Positions 17,621-26,956 of a stretch of DNA of 45,530 bases are shown here, in pieces. Made by a program: the position numbers and the translations under genes. The stretch covers positions 1-45,530 of the forward strand of contig NTKP01000005.1 of the NCBI GenBank assembly GCA_002457365.1. Direction: 5' to 3'. The notes beneath the pieces were generated by a model. It saw only the letters and a program-made list of their open reading frames with translations. It was not told the origin of the DNA and made no database searches. Origin of the DNA: Rhodothermaeota bacterium MED-G12 (lineage in GTDB: Bacteria; Bacteroidota; Rhodothermia; Balneolales; Balneolaceae). The first letter of the stretch is position 1; every line of letters begins with the position of its first letter.

Positions 17621-19018
17621 TTATCCTTTATTTTTCAAATCTAGTTCAATTTCTACCATTTTTTCATCTGTAATTGGATAAAATAAGACTAGAAAACCAC
17701 CAATTATTCCGAATAATGCAGGAAAAACACTCATCAACATTTTTATACCAAGTAATGTTGATTCAGTCTGAATTTCATTGGCAACGAAGCCATACCCCTC
17801 CAGAACCCAACCAACTATGGTTCCTCCAGCAGTCAGTCCCATTTTTAATGCAAATAGTGAAGCAGCCATGATTAAAGCAGTAGATCTACTTCCAAATTTC
17901 CATTCACCATAGTCAGCAGTATCAGTATACATTGCCCATTGTGTTACAGAAACAGCACCAAAGAAAAAAGAGACCAGGGCATTTAATGTGTAAATCAGGA
18001 TGATATTCTCAGGGGCAAGAAAATAAAATAGTAACGAGCAAATTGCGCTCATAATTAGAAATCGAGAATAGATAGTTTTTTTTGAAATATATTTATTGAT
18101 TCGACTAGTTAATAAAGCTCCTATAAACGTTGCAACAGTACCCACACCGATAAACGATGAAGTAAAAAGTGCGTAACCTAAATCGATATTCATACCCAAT
18201 AAATTGAGTTCTTGATTACCCACAAAATATCTAAAATAATAAGTAGTAGATGAACCCCTCATAACTATAAAAGTCAGCTGAAAGAAGGTTGCTAGACCCA
18301 TTAGAATCCATGGTTTATTCTTCATGAGGTTCTTTAGATCATCCTTAATTCTATTTTGTTTACTAACTTTGGGCAAAACACGTTCTTTCGTTAAGGAAAA
18401 AGTTCCAAATAATAATGCTGCCGCAACTATGCCATATAGCACCATCACCATCCTCCAGCCGATAGCTTCATTACCAGAACCAAAGTATTCCACCAAGCCT
18501 AAGGTTACAGCGCCTGCTATAAATTGCCCAATGAAAGCAAATGCGAATCTATACTGAGAAACTGAAGTCCTTTCAGCAGAATTTGGTGTTATTACACCCA
18601 TTAAAGCAGCATATGGTACATTCACACCTGTATACATCATCATAAGCAGTATATAGGTAACGTAGGCATAGATTAAGTTTCCAGATGCACCAAAATTTGG
18701 GGTATTAAATGCAAAGAACCCCGCTAAACCTATAGGTATAGCGAAACCAGCAATATAAGGGCGAAATTTACCCCATTTTGTGTCTGTACGGTCGGCGATC
18801 ATCCCCATTAACGGATCATTTGCAGCATCCCAAAATCTTGAAAAAAGCATCATAGTACCCATTGCTGCTGGTGCTAATCCAAACACATCTGTGTAAAAAA
18901 TTGGCATGAAGACAACAAACGTTTGGAAATAAAGATTGGAAGCCATGTCACCCAGACCATAACCAATTTTTTCTTTTTTACTTAGATATTGCTTTAGTTC
19001 AGCCATAAATAAATTCAT
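17621..19018 (-). CDS. GPH-family sugar:cation symporter (MelB/XynB-like)
   Basis: A 465-residue membrane protein of the glycoside-pentoside-hexuronide family within the major facilitator superfamily. The start matches the family: KIGYGLGDMASNLYFQT, FYTDVFGLAPAAMGTMML, and SRFWDAANDPLMGMIADRTD carrying the family's cation-site Asp residues, followed by KWGKFRPYI. About twelve hydrophobic helices are visible along the chain. It moves xylosides or xylo-oligosaccharides across the inner membrane with a cation. It lies between two GH10 genes (6-base and 4-base gaps), so it most likely carries the products of those enzymes to the cytosolic GH43. Met5 is an alternative start. Confidence 0.93.
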   Translation of the reverse strand: MNLFMAELKQYLSKKEKIGYGLGDMASNLYFQTFVVFMPIFYTDVFGLAPAAMGTMMLFSRFWDAANDPLMGMIADRTDTKWGKFRPYIAGFAIPIGLAGFFAFNTPNFGASGNLIYAYVTYILLMMMYTGVNVPYAALMGVITPNSAERTSVSQYRFAFAFIGQFIAGAVTLGLVEYFGSGNEAIGWRMVMVLYGIVAAALLFGTFSLTKERVLPKVSKQNRIKDDLKNLMKNKPWILMGLATFFQLTFIVMRGSSTTYYFRYFVGNQELNLLGMNIDLGYALFTSSFIGVGTVATFIGALLTSRINKYISKKTIYSRFLIMSAICSLLFYFLAPENIILIYTLNALVSFFFGAVSVTQWAMYTDTADYGEWKFGSRSTALIMAASLFALKMGLTAGGTIVGWVLEGYGFVANEIQTESTLLGIKMLMSVFPALFGIIGGFLVLFYPITDEKMVEIELDLKNKG

Positions 19019-19024
19019 TTTAGG

Positions 19025-20218
19025 TTAGTTACTTTCAACAAGCTGAATGATTGAATCTACAATCGGTTTAGCTTTACCGTTTCTATCAAATAAAAGAGGA
19101 TAGTTTGTTCGATTAGGTACTGGCCATTCATTTTTCCATGAGTCCCCGTCAGTTACACCCCAAGTAGTAACTCTATTAATCTTATTTGAATGTTCTAAAA
19201 ATACTTTATGAAGCATCTGAAATTGAACAATTTGTTTATTCTGAATTGTGTCAGGTAAAAAACTTTTATATGGGTTCAATTCATTATTCGATGACTCATT
19301 CACATTGAGATCGGCACCTTGATATCCTGACGGATTTGGTAATACATCAATATCTAATTCAGTGATTGCGATGTAACCTAATTCTTTAAATTTTTTAATA
19401 CTCTCTTCAAGTTCTTCTTCAGTTGGGTAGTCAAGACCCCAGTGTCCTTGCATCCCTATTCCAGTTACTCGTATACCTTGATTTTGAATCTCCTCTATAA
19501 GTTCAACAGCACCATCTGCTTTTGATGCTTTATGTAGGTTATAATCATTATAATACAATTCAGCATTTGGGTCTGCTTCATGGGCAAATTTAAATGCTTG
19601 GGCTACATAGTCTTCACCAATTATTTGGTACCACAACGAGTTTCGCATAGAACCATCATCGTTCAAAGCTTCATTAACAACATCCCAAGCATTAATTTTT
19701 CCTTTATACCTTCCGACAACCTTATATATATGGTTTTTCATTCTAATCAGTAATTCTTCACGAGAAAGTTTAGTGCCATCTTTGTGAAAAAATACCCAAT
19801 CTGGGATTTGATTATGCCAGATTAAAGTGTGACCAACCATATGCATGTCATTTGACATCCCGAATTCAACAAATTTGTCAGAAAGATCGAAATAGAAACT
19901 ATCGGGAGATGGTTGTAAATACATCCATTTCATTTCATTTTCTGGTGTAATTGAATTGAAGTGATTTTTTAAAATCGGAATAGCACGCTTGTCATTATCA
20001 GTAAATTGATCACTATTTAGGGCAGCCCCGTAAAGGAATTTACCATCAAATGAAGTTTTAAGTGTTTTCTTGGTTTCTGTGTTCGCTCCACAGGCTAGTG
20101 TTACAATACATACTATAAATACAACATGTAACTTGTTCTTTATAGTTTTTACCGATTGACTCTTTTTATTCTTTTTCAAATTAACGGGACCCTTGAATGG
20201 TTTTAATACTACCATCAT
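19025..20218 (-). CDS. GH10 endo-1,4-beta-xylanase, lipoprotein
   Basis: A GH10 enzyme of 397 residues from the first ATG. Motifs: HFNSITPENEMKWMYLQPSP, GHTLIWHNQIPDWVF, NAWDVVNEAL (acid/base Glu183), LYYNDYNLHK, GIGMQGHW and IAITELDIDVLP (nucleophile Glu287). The first ATG overlaps the GH43 gene by 38 bases and gives an overlong N-terminus. A TTG at 20179, one base after the GH43 stop, gives KKNKKSQSVKTIKNK, a hydrophobic segment and the lipobox LACG (Cys43 in the long numbering). I favour the TTG start and a lipoprotein. It would act in the periplasm or on the outer membrane on xylan fragments. Confidence 0.92.
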   Translation of the reverse strand: MMVVLKPFKGPVNLKKNKKSQSVKTIKNKLHVVFIVCIVTLACGANTETKKTLKTSFDGKFLYGAALNSDQFTDNDKRAIPILKNHFNSITPENEMKWMYLQPSPDSFYFDLSDKFVEFGMSNDMHMVGHTLIWHNQIPDWVFFHKDGTKLSREELLIRMKNHIYKVVGRYKGKINAWDVVNEALNDDGSMRNSLWYQIIGEDYVAQAFKFAHEADPNAELYYNDYNLHKASKADGAVELIEEIQNQGIRVTGIGMQGHWGLDYPTEEELEESIKKFKELGYIAITELDIDVLPNPSGYQGADLNVNESSNNELNPYKSFLPDTIQNKQIVQFQMLHKVFLEHSNKINRVTTWGVTDGDSWKNEWPVPNRTNYPLLFDRNGKAKPIVDSIIQLVESN

Positions 20219-21146
20219 AGTTATACTCTAATTCAATTACTTTCATGCTTCTTAACCAAGTTATACCATTGGAGGGTAAGCAGTCATGATGGAATAAATA
20301 CCATTTATTTTTAAACTCAAGGATACTGTGGTGAGTAGTCCAACCAATAACAGGTGTCAATATTATACCTTGGAATACAAAAGGACCATAGGGATTATCT
20401 CCAGTTGCATAACAGATTTTATGAGTATCCCCTGTCGAGTATGAGAAATAATATTTATTCTTATACTTATGCATCCATGATGCTTCAAAAAACCTTCTAT
20501 CTGTATCTCCTTGAGTAATTGATTCACCATTTTGATCAATAATTAGAATATCTTTTGGTGTTTCTGCAAAACCTGACATATCATCGCGCATTTTTGCGAT
20601 TTTGGGGCCTAAAGCAGGAGAACTATTTCCAGGAAGTTCGTTGTTATTGTTATAAATATTATTTCGATATTTTTCTAGTTGCCCACCCCACAAACCGCCA
20701 AAATACATGTAAAAATTATTGTCATCCTCAAATAAACATGGATCAATACTAAAACTTCCAGGTACAGGATCGGGTGATGGAATGAATGGCCCAACAGGAT
20801 CTTTAGATGTTGCGATCCCAATTCGAAAAATCCCATCTCTATCTTTTGCACTAAAATACAGATAATAGGTATTGTTTTTAAAAGCAACATCTGAATCCCA
20901 AAGTTGTTTTGAAGCCCATTGTATATCCTTTAAATCTAGAATTTTACCGTGATTTTTAATAGGTCCATTAATGTCATCCATTGAAAACGCATGATAATCT
21001 TTCATATTGAAATGATCACCTTTATCATTTTCTACCACATTACTGTCCCAATCATGAGAAGGATATATATACAATTTCTCATTAAAAACATGCGCAGAAG
21101 GATCTGCCATGTAGTCATTTGGAAATAAATATCTAGCTTTTTTCAT
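20181..21146 (-). CDS. GH43 beta-xylosidase/alpha-L-arabinofuranosidase, cytosolic
   Basis: A 321-residue five-bladed propeller hydrolase of family GH43, resembling subfamily 1. The three catalytic acids can be placed: base Asp15 (YMADPSAHVF), pKa-tuning Asp135 (SIDPCLFED) and acid Glu221 (RRFFEASWMHKYKNKYY). There is no signal peptide, so it acts in the cytosol on imported xylo-oligosaccharides, releasing xylose or arabinose. It sits 8 bases after xylA and just before the lipoprotein GH10, which fits release of xylose directly into the isomerase pathway. Which of the two activities dominates cannot be told from sequence. Confidence 0.9.
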   Translation of the reverse strand: MKKARYLFPNDYMADPSAHVFNEKLYIYPSHDWDSNVVENDKGDHFNMKDYHAFSMDDINGPIKNHGKILDLKDIQWASKQLWDSDVAFKNNTYYLYFSAKDRDGIFRIGIATSKDPVGPFIPSPDPVPGSFSIDPCLFEDDNNFYMYFGGLWGGQLEKYRNNIYNNNNELPGNSSPALGPKIAKMRDDMSGFAETPKDILIIDQNGESITQGDTDRRFFEASWMHKYKNKYYFSYSTGDTHKICYATGDNPYGPFVFQGIILTPVIGWTTHHSILEFKNKWYLFHHDCLPSNGITWLRSMKVIELEYNYDGSIKTIQGSR

Positions 21147-21154
21147 TTAGAAAA

Positions 21155-22483
21155 TTAAATGAATTTATTGATAAGATTTTCTAACAACTCTTGTTTACCA
21201 CTTATGGGTTGTATGTTTTGATTTTGTAAGGCATGTTGGAAAAGGTCTTCGAGTTTGAACTTACCTTCCTCAAATTCCTTTCCACTACCAGTGTCGAAAG
21301 AGTAATACCGCATTTTTCTAAGGTTCACAAACTCAGAATTTTCAAGTATATCATTGGCAACAAGTAAAGATCTTGCGAAAACATCTATACCGCCAATATG
21401 CGCATAGAATAAGTCTTCAAGGTCAGTTGAATTTCGACGTAGTTTTGCATCAAAATTAATTCCACCACCTTTAAGTCCTCCAGATTGTAACAAGACGAGC
21501 ATAGCTTGAGTTATCTCAAATAAGTCAACAGGAAATTGATCTGTATCCCAACCATTCTGATAGTCACCGCGGTTAGCATCAATACTACCTAGTAATCCAT
21601 GATTTGCCGCAACTTGTAATTCATGCTCAAAGGTATGTAAGGCAAGAGTTGCATGATTAACTTCTATATTTAGCTTAAAATCATCGATTAAATCATATTT
21701 TTGAAGAAACCCTATAACTGTTGAAGCGTCGAAATCGTACTGGTGTTTTGTTGGCTCCATAGGTTTAGGTTCAATAAAGAATGTACCCTCAAAGCCATTT
21801 TTTCGAGCATAATCTTTACACACATGTAAAAAAGTTGCTAAATGATCTAGCTCTCGTTTCATATTTGTATTAAGCAGCGACATGTAGCCTTCTCTGCCAC
21901 CCCAAAAGACATAATTTTCACCACCTAACTTAATTGTTGCATCTAGTGCATTTTTTACTTGTGCACCAGCAAAAGCAACTACATTAAAGTCAGGATTTGT
22001 AGATGCGCCATTCATGTATCTTGGATGTGAAAAAAGATTTGCTGTTCCCCATAGTAACTTAACACCTGTAATGTCTTGTTTCTTTTTTGCGTAGTCAGTT
22101 ATAAAATCTAGTCGTTTACTAAATTCTTCTAAGCTTCCACCTTCATCAATTAAATCCACATCATGAAAGCAATAATAAGACAAGTCTAATTTTGTGATAA
22201 ATTCAAATGCAGCATCCATCTTATCTGTCGCTCTTTTATAAGGGTCTTCTTCCTTTAGCCATGGAAATGTTTTGGTACCAATACCAAATGGATCACTACC
22301 GACACCGGTAAGTGTATGCCAATATGCAACAGCAAATTTGAAATGTTCTTGCATTGTTTTGCCAGCTACCACCCGATTTTTATCATAAAACCTATACGCT
22401 AATGGATTATCTGTGTCTTTACCTTCATATTTAATTTTAGAAATACCCTCAAAATATTCGCGATCTCCTATTATTGGCCTCAT
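21155..22483 (-). CDS. xylA: Xylose isomerase
   Basis: A 442-residue enzyme of the usual length for class II xylose isomerases. It converts D-xylose to D-xylulose in the cytosol. The catalytic His107 lies in [14 protein letters not shown], and the metal ligands are in [18 protein letters not shown] (Glu238, with Lys240), [18 protein letters not shown] and [34 protein letters not shown] and [13 protein letters not shown] are also typical. It follows xylB by 24 bases in the same operon and precedes GH43. Confidence 0.97.
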   Translation of the reverse strand: MRPIIGDREYFEGISKIKYEGKDTDNPLAYRFYDKNRVVAGKTMQEHFKFAVAYWHTLTGVGSDPFGIGTKTFPWLKEEDPYKRATDKMDAAFEFITKLDLSYYCFHDVDLIDEGGSLEEFSKRLDFITDYAKKKQDITGVKLLWGTANLFSHPRYMNGASTNPDFNVVAFAGAQVKNALDATIKLGGENYVFWGGREGYMSLLNTNMKRELDHLATFLHVCKDYARKNGFEGTFFIEPKPMEPTKHQYDFDASTVIGFLQKYDLIDDFKLNIEVNHATLALHTFEHELQVAANHGLLGSIDANRGDYQNGWDTDQFPVDLFEITQAMLVLLQSGGLKGGGINFDAKLRRNSTDLEDLFYAHIGGIDVFARSLLVANDILENSEFVNLRKMRYYSFDTGSGKEFEEGKFKLEDLFQHALQNQNIQPISGKQELLENLINKFI

Positions 22484-22507
22484 AATATAGTATGGTGTTT
22501 GTTATGG

Positions 22508-24007
22508 TTAATTATCAATAAATGAATGTTTTGAAATGGTTTCTTTCCATCCTTCAAATGATTCTTTATAAATAGTGCAAAGCTCAGAGTTTGGTTCTAT
22601 TACTTCTAGTAATTGTAAGTCATCAAAAGCCTCTTCCATCGTTTCAAAAATCCCAAAGCCTAATGCTGCACCTCGTGCTGCACCATTAGCTCCATCTGTA
22701 TTGAATATTTCTAACGGGGTGTCTGTGACATTTGCAAATATAGATTTGAAAATATCACTTAGAAATAAGTTTGCGTTGCCTGCTCTAATTGTATTTCTAT
22801 TTATGTTTAGATCTGATAGCATTTCAAATCCTAGATTAAGAGCATATATAATTCCTTCTACAGCTGCTCTTAGCATATGCCCAGTTTCATGTTTGTTAAA
22901 ATCTAAATTTAGAAGGTGGGACCCGATTAATTTGTTTTCAAAAATTCTTTCCGACCCATTTCCGAATGGGAGGCATAACAAACCTTCAGCACCAACGGGT
23001 ACAGATTTTACCATCTCATTCATTTCAGCATAATCAATATGTAGATTCTTAGTATTAAGTAATTTTTTAAGCCAACTATACAATATACCAGTTCCATTCA
23101 CACAGATTAAAACACCGTTTGAAGGTTTATTTTGAGCGTCATTTACATGTACAAAAGTATTTATGCGAGATTTAATATCATATGTTTTTTTATTTGAGAC
23201 AGCATAGATTACTCCTGAAGTACCAGCTGTTGCTGCTATCTCACCTTCATTGAGTACATTAAGTGAGAATGCATTGTTAGGTTGGTCACCTGCTCTGTAG
23301 GTAATTTTAACATCTTCATTCAATCCAAGTTTTGTCGCAAGTACCTTTTGAACTTTTAAAGCGCTACCTATTGAAGGTACTATTTCAGGAATTAGCTCCT
23401 TAGAGATATCGTATACATTTAATACTTCTTCACTAATACATTCATTTTCATAATCCCAGAAAATACCTTCCGAGAGTCCTGATTTTGTTGTAGTGATTTC
23501 ACCAGTTAGTTTCATGACAAAATAATCGCCAGGCAACATTATTTTATATATCTGATCAAAAATTTCAGGTTCGTTAGTTTTTACCCAAGCTAATTTTGAG
23601 GCGGTAAAATTACCTGGTGAATTCAAAAGGTGAGTTAAGCAATAATTTTGTCCTATTGATCTAAAAGCTTTTTCACCTAAGTCAACAGCTCGACTATCAC
23701 ACCATATTATGGAAGGCCTTAATAATTTTTTCATTTCATCTACAACAACCAATCCATGCATTTGATATGATATGCCAATGCCTAAGATAAGTTTGGTGTC
23801 AATAGTTTTTTGCTTGATTAAAATTTCATAAGCTTCCAAAAACTTTTCCCACCAATCATCAGGATTTTGTTCAGCCCATCCTGACTTTGGAGATGCGATT
23901 TTCATCTCAATTTTAGGATGAGATATAGACCCTACTGTCTGACCTTTTATTGGATCATACAATGATAATTTAATAGAAGAGCTACCAAGATCAATTCCTA
24001 AAAACAT
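22508..24007 (-). CDS. xylB: Xylulokinase
   Basis: A 499-residue FGGY-family sugar kinase phosphorylating D-xylulose to xylulose 5-phosphate. The N-terminal ATP-binding phosphate loop is FLGIDLGSSSIKLSLYD. SYQMHGLVVVD and IIWCDSRAV match the sugar-binding half. The catalytic base is Asp241 in RAGDQPNNAFSLNVL, followed by GEIAATAGTSGVIYA. RAAVEGIIYALNLGFE and GANGAARGAALGFG complete the C-terminal domain. It is the first gene of the xylan operon; its upstream region is shared with divergent sulfatase 2 and contains the GAGCAAA inverted repeat. Confidence 0.96.
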   Translation of the reverse strand: MFLGIDLGSSSIKLSLYDPIKGQTVGSISHPKIEMKIASPKSGWAEQNPDDWWEKFLEAYEILIKQKTIDTKLILGIGISYQMHGLVVVDEMKKLLRPSIIWCDSRAVDLGEKAFRSIGQNYCLTHLLNSPGNFTASKLAWVKTNEPEIFDQIYKIMLPGDYFVMKLTGEITTTKSGLSEGIFWDYENECISEEVLNVYDISKELIPEIVPSIGSALKVQKVLATKLGLNEDVKITYRAGDQPNNAFSLNVLNEGEIAATAGTSGVIYAVSNKKTYDIKSRINTFVHVNDAQNKPSNGVLICVNGTGILYSWLKKLLNTKNLHIDYAEMNEMVKSVPVGAEGLLCLPFGNGSERIFENKLIGSHLLNLDFNKHETGHMLRAAVEGIIYALNLGFEMLSDLNINRNTIRAGNANLFLSDIFKSIFANVTDTPLEIFNTDGANGAARGAALGFGIFETMEEAFDDLQLLEVIEPNSELCTIYKESFEGWKETISKHSFIDN

Positions 24008-24227
24008 TTATATTTGGTTATTTTAAGCCGTTTAATACCTAGACTTGTTTGTTAATTTAATCCTTAAAATGTAATAAAACCGATGTTATTCTAATGTAGG
24101 TAAATAGGTAGACAAAAAATAGTAGCTGAGCAAAATTTCCTTCTGAATTGCATTTATTTTGCTCATATTATTTGTTTTATGACTAACATTTATTACTATG
24201 AATCAAATCAAAATTTAATTTTTTACT
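24008..24227. promoter_or_regulatory. Divergent control region between xylB and sulfatase 2
   Basis: A 220-base AT-rich gap with no gene. It must carry the promoter of the seven-gene xylan operon on the minus strand and that of sulfatase 2 on the plus strand. The notable element is the spaced inverted repeat at 24127-24165. No promoter boxes were clear enough to assign. Confidence 0.6.
24127..24165. promoter_or_regulatory. Spaced inverted repeat, candidate operator
   Basis: TGAGCAAAAT at 24127-24136 and its exact complement ATTTTGCTCA at 24156-24165 are separated by 19 bases. The half-site is the one found contiguously at 13827-13847. The repeat lies 120-158 bases upstream of xylB and 63-101 bases upstream of sulfatase 2, so one regulator could control both directions. 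The LacI-family gene downstream is the natural candidate. Confidence 0.5.
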
Positions 24228-25859
24228 ATGGGTTTAAATCGCCGAAATTTTTTAATGAAGTGCGGCGCCTTAGGTTTGACAGCAAGCGCGATACCAGCTT
24301 TATTCTATCTGGGTAATGATGATAAAAAAAAGAATATAATATTTATTATAGTCGATGATTTACGACCCCAACTTGGGGCTTACAGAGAGTCATTACAGCT
24401 ACATGGGAATAATTTAATTCAAACCCCAAATATTGATCTATTAGCTAAGGATGGTACTGTATTTGAAAGAGCCTATTGTTCAGTGCCAGTTTGCGGAGCA
24501 TCTAGGCTCAGTTTGTTGACAGGCTCAAGACCTTATAAATTACCAAACCAACCATATGGACGACATTGGGCTTATTACTCAAGACTAAATCTTGAAGCTA
24601 CCGCATCACACTATGATTTTACTGAACCTGCCGGACTTAATAATCCTGGAAATAGTGTAACTATGCCACAGCATTTTAAAAATAATGGTTATAAAACATT
24701 ATCAATTGGGAAAGTATATCATAATGTTGATGATGATAAAGAGGCTTGGGATGATTTAGTGAAATTACCAGGTGAGAATTGGCGTGATATACCTGCATTT
24801 GAGATAGGAACAGAGGAAAAAGATGATGACTATTATGTAGATGGTAGAACTACAAAATATGTTATGGATAAGGTAGTGGATTTAAAAGAAGATAATTTCT
24901 TTTATGCTGTTGGTTATGCTAGACCTCATCTACCGTTCAATTGTCCAAAAAAATATTGGGATATGTATCCTGAAGAAGAAATTGAATTGCCACCAAATTT
25001 TACAAATCCAGTAAATGCACCTGATGAATCTATACATAATTTTGGTGAGTTACGAAATTACACTGGGGTAGAATTCAGTGATGAATCTCAGAATTATGTT
25101 ACTGATGAATATGCCAAACAATTAATTCGTGGATATTATGCATGCACAAGTTACGTTGATGCTCAGATAGGTAGATTAGTGGATAAATTGAAAAAAACGT
25201 ACAACAACAAAGGGGTATCACTTTATGATCAAACTACAATTGCATTAATTGGTGACCACGGTTGGAATTTGGCCGAACATAATTTATGGTGTAAACACTC
25301 AAATTATAACACTTCTATTCAATCACCTTTAATTATTCGTGATCCTGATATTAAGGGTGGAAAAAAAGCTAATGCTCTAGTAGAATTTGTAGATTTATAT
25401 CCAACATTCAGTGATTTAGCTGGTTTAGAAAGGCCGAAACCTACTATTGATAATGATGGATCTGTATTCAGTCTACATGGGACAAGTTTAGTATCATTAA
25501 TGCAAAATCCTGATCAAGAATGGAAAAAAGCAGTATTTAGTAGATATCATTATGGTGATACTATACGTACAGATCGATATACTTATTCAGAATTTGTTAA
25601 TCAAAGTGATAGTGTACTAAATGTTATGTTATTTGACCATGTAAAAGACCCTCACGAAAATTATAATATAGCAGATATTAATCCTGAACTAGTGAATGCT
25701 TTAAGTGAATTACTTGGTAATGGTGCTATAGCAAAGCGTAATGCATGGCGAAAATTTGTTGATACTTCGGAAAAAAATAAGCCGGTACTTAAAGATTTAA
25801 ATTTACCGAAAGCAACATATCCAGCTAAAAATTATCCTGGTAACGGTCAGGTACGTTAA
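24228..25859 (+). CDS. Sulfatase 2, iduronate-2-sulfatase-like, Tat signal
   Basis: A 543-residue S1 sulfatase resembling the iduronate-2-sulfatase-like group. The start NRRNFLMKCGALGLTASA is a twin-arginine signal. Motifs: IIFIIVDDLRPQLG (metal Asp pair), the formylglycine motif CGASR at Cys89-Arg93 followed by LSLLTGSRPY, GYARPHLPF, and LIGDHGWNLAEHNLWCKHSN. Removal of sulfate from a uronic acid or pentose residue is plausible, but the substrate is not readable. Tat export implies the protein folds, and probably gets its formylglycine, before crossing the membrane. It is the first plus-strand gene divergent from xylB and is followed 71 bases later by the LacI gene. Confidence 0.93.
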   Translation: MGLNRRNFLMKCGALGLTASAIPALFYLGNDDKKKNIIFIIVDDLRPQLGAYRESLQLHGNNLIQTPNIDLLAKDGTVFERAYCSVPVCGASRLSLLTGSRPYKLPNQPYGRHWAYYSRLNLEATASHYDFTEPAGLNNPGNSVTMPQHFKNNGYKTLSIGKVYHNVDDDKEAWDDLVKLPGENWRDIPAFEIGTEEKDDDYYVDGRTTKYVMDKVVDLKEDNFFYAVGYARPHLPFNCPKKYWDMYPEEEIELPPNFTNPVNAPDESIHNFGELRNYTGVEFSDESQNYVTDEYAKQLIRGYYACTSYVDAQIGRLVDKLKKTYNNKGVSLYDQTTIALIGDHGWNLAEHNLWCKHSNYNTSIQSPLIIRDPDIKGGKKANALVEFVDLYPTFSDLAGLERPKPTIDNDGSVFSLHGTSLVSLMQNPDQEWKKAVFSRYHYGDTIRTDRYTYSEFVNQSDSVLNVMLFDHVKDPHENYNIADINPELVNALSELLGNGAIAKRNAWRKFVDTSEKNKPVLKDLNLPKATYPAKNYPGNGQVR

Positions 25860-25896
25860 TTGTATACATCAATTTATATTTATTTTTTCTAGTCAA

Positions 25897-25911
25897 AAGA
25901 TCTTAGATCTT
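25897..25911. repeat. 15-base palindrome before the LacI gene
   Basis: AAGATCT, a central T, and AGATCTT form a perfect odd palindrome 19 bases upstream of the LacI ATG. It could be an autoregulatory operator or a weak stem after sulfatase 2. It differs from the GAGCAAA palindromes but shares AAAGATCT with the direct repeats at 13902 and 13973. Confidence 0.35.
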
Positions 25912-25930
25912 GTAAGAAAAATTATTTTTT

Positions 25931-26956
25931 ATGAAAGTCACATTAGAAACTATTTCAAAAGAAACCGGATTCTCTGTTTCTACTATTTCACGCGCACTAA
26001 GAGCAGAGGGTAGAATATCAGAAGTAAATAGAAAAAAAATACTTGCAAGTGCACATAGACTTGGATATCCACTACCAGTAAGTAGAAATAAAAATCGTGA
26101 AATTCGACTACCTTATTTTGCACTCATTACAGATTATAAGATAGGCGAGTTTTATTCTTCATTTTGTGTTGGATTTGTGAATGCTGCAAGAAAAAAAAAT
26201 GTCTCAATCAGTCTTTTTAGTATTATACCAAATTCGAATGCTTTATTTGAACTAATTAATGATCTACAGTCTCTAGGCTTTGCCGGAGCAATTGTATTCG
26301 TTCCAAAATTAAAACAGGAACAATATGAACATCTGCTAATTTCTACTCCAACAGATTTTCCAATTATTTCTTGTTCCAATATCGATAATTCTGTCATTGA
26401 TACTGTAACATTTGATGCATATCAAGGTGCAACATTAGTAGCAAAGCATTTTCATGAAAGTGGATTCGAAAAGTTTGGCATTATTGAAGGTCCAAAGATT
26501 ATGCCTGAATCAAGATTTAGAACAAATGGTTTTAATGATTTCATTAAACATGTAGCACAAAAAAAAATACTTTGGAATTTTCAAGGAGATTATTCTATTG
26601 AATCGGGCTCAGACGCATTCTATGCTTACAATAAATTAAATAGTAAAAATAAACCAGAAGCTATTTTTGTGACTAATGACGCTATGGCTATTGGTTTTAT
26701 GGAAGCTGCAAGAAGAGAAGGAGTTAGTATACCAGAAGATGTTGCAATTTGCGGGTATGATAATCTACCTGCTTGTGACAATCACTTCCCAAAAATATCT
26801 TCTGTAGATACTGACTATGAGCTGTTAGCTGAGAATACAATTGACAACTTATTATCTCGCGTTAATAAAAATAAAGCACATCAAGGAATTGTTAGTTTAG
26901 TTCCTGTTCAATTAGTAGTAAGAGAATCAAGCCAAAAAAATTACAGAAATGACTGA
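25931..26956 (+). CDS. LacI-family transcriptional regulator
   Basis: A 341-residue regulator. The N-terminal helix-turn-helix and hinge are typical: VTLETISKETGFSVSTISRA, then VNRKKILASAHRLGYP. Residues about 60-335 form the periplasmic-binding-protein-like effector domain (FALITDYKIGEFYSSFCVGF, AIFVTNDAMAIGFMEAARRE, VSIPEDVAICGYDN). It probably represses or activates the xylan and sulfatase genes in response to a sugar, most simply xylose or a xylo-oligosaccharide. Its stop overlaps the start of sulfatase 3 by 8 bases, so the two are co-translated. The GAGCAAA palindromes upstream of the receptor and between xylB and sulfatase 2 are its likely sites; this is inference. Confidence 0.93.
   Translation: MKVTLETISKETGFSVSTISRALRAEGRISEVNRKKILASAHRLGYPLPVSRNKNREIRLPYFALITDYKIGEFYSSFCVGFVNAARKKNVSISLFSIIPNSNALFELINDLQSLGFAGAIVFVPKLKQEQYEHLLISTPTDFPIISCSNIDNSVIDTVTFDAYQGATLVAKHFHESGFEKFGIIEGPKIMPESRFRTNGFNDFIKHVAQKKILWNFQGDYSIESGSDAFYAYNKLNSKNKPEAIFVTNDAMAIGFMEAARREGVSIPEDVAICGYDNLPACDNHFPKISSVDTDYELLAENTIDNLLSRVNKNKAHQGIVSLVPVQLVVRESSQKNYRND

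Noticed and set aside
22575-23033. 152-residue plus-strand open frame
   Set aside because: It is fully antisense to xylB, whose motifs are intact; the Ser/Pro-rich product is typical of a shadow frame.
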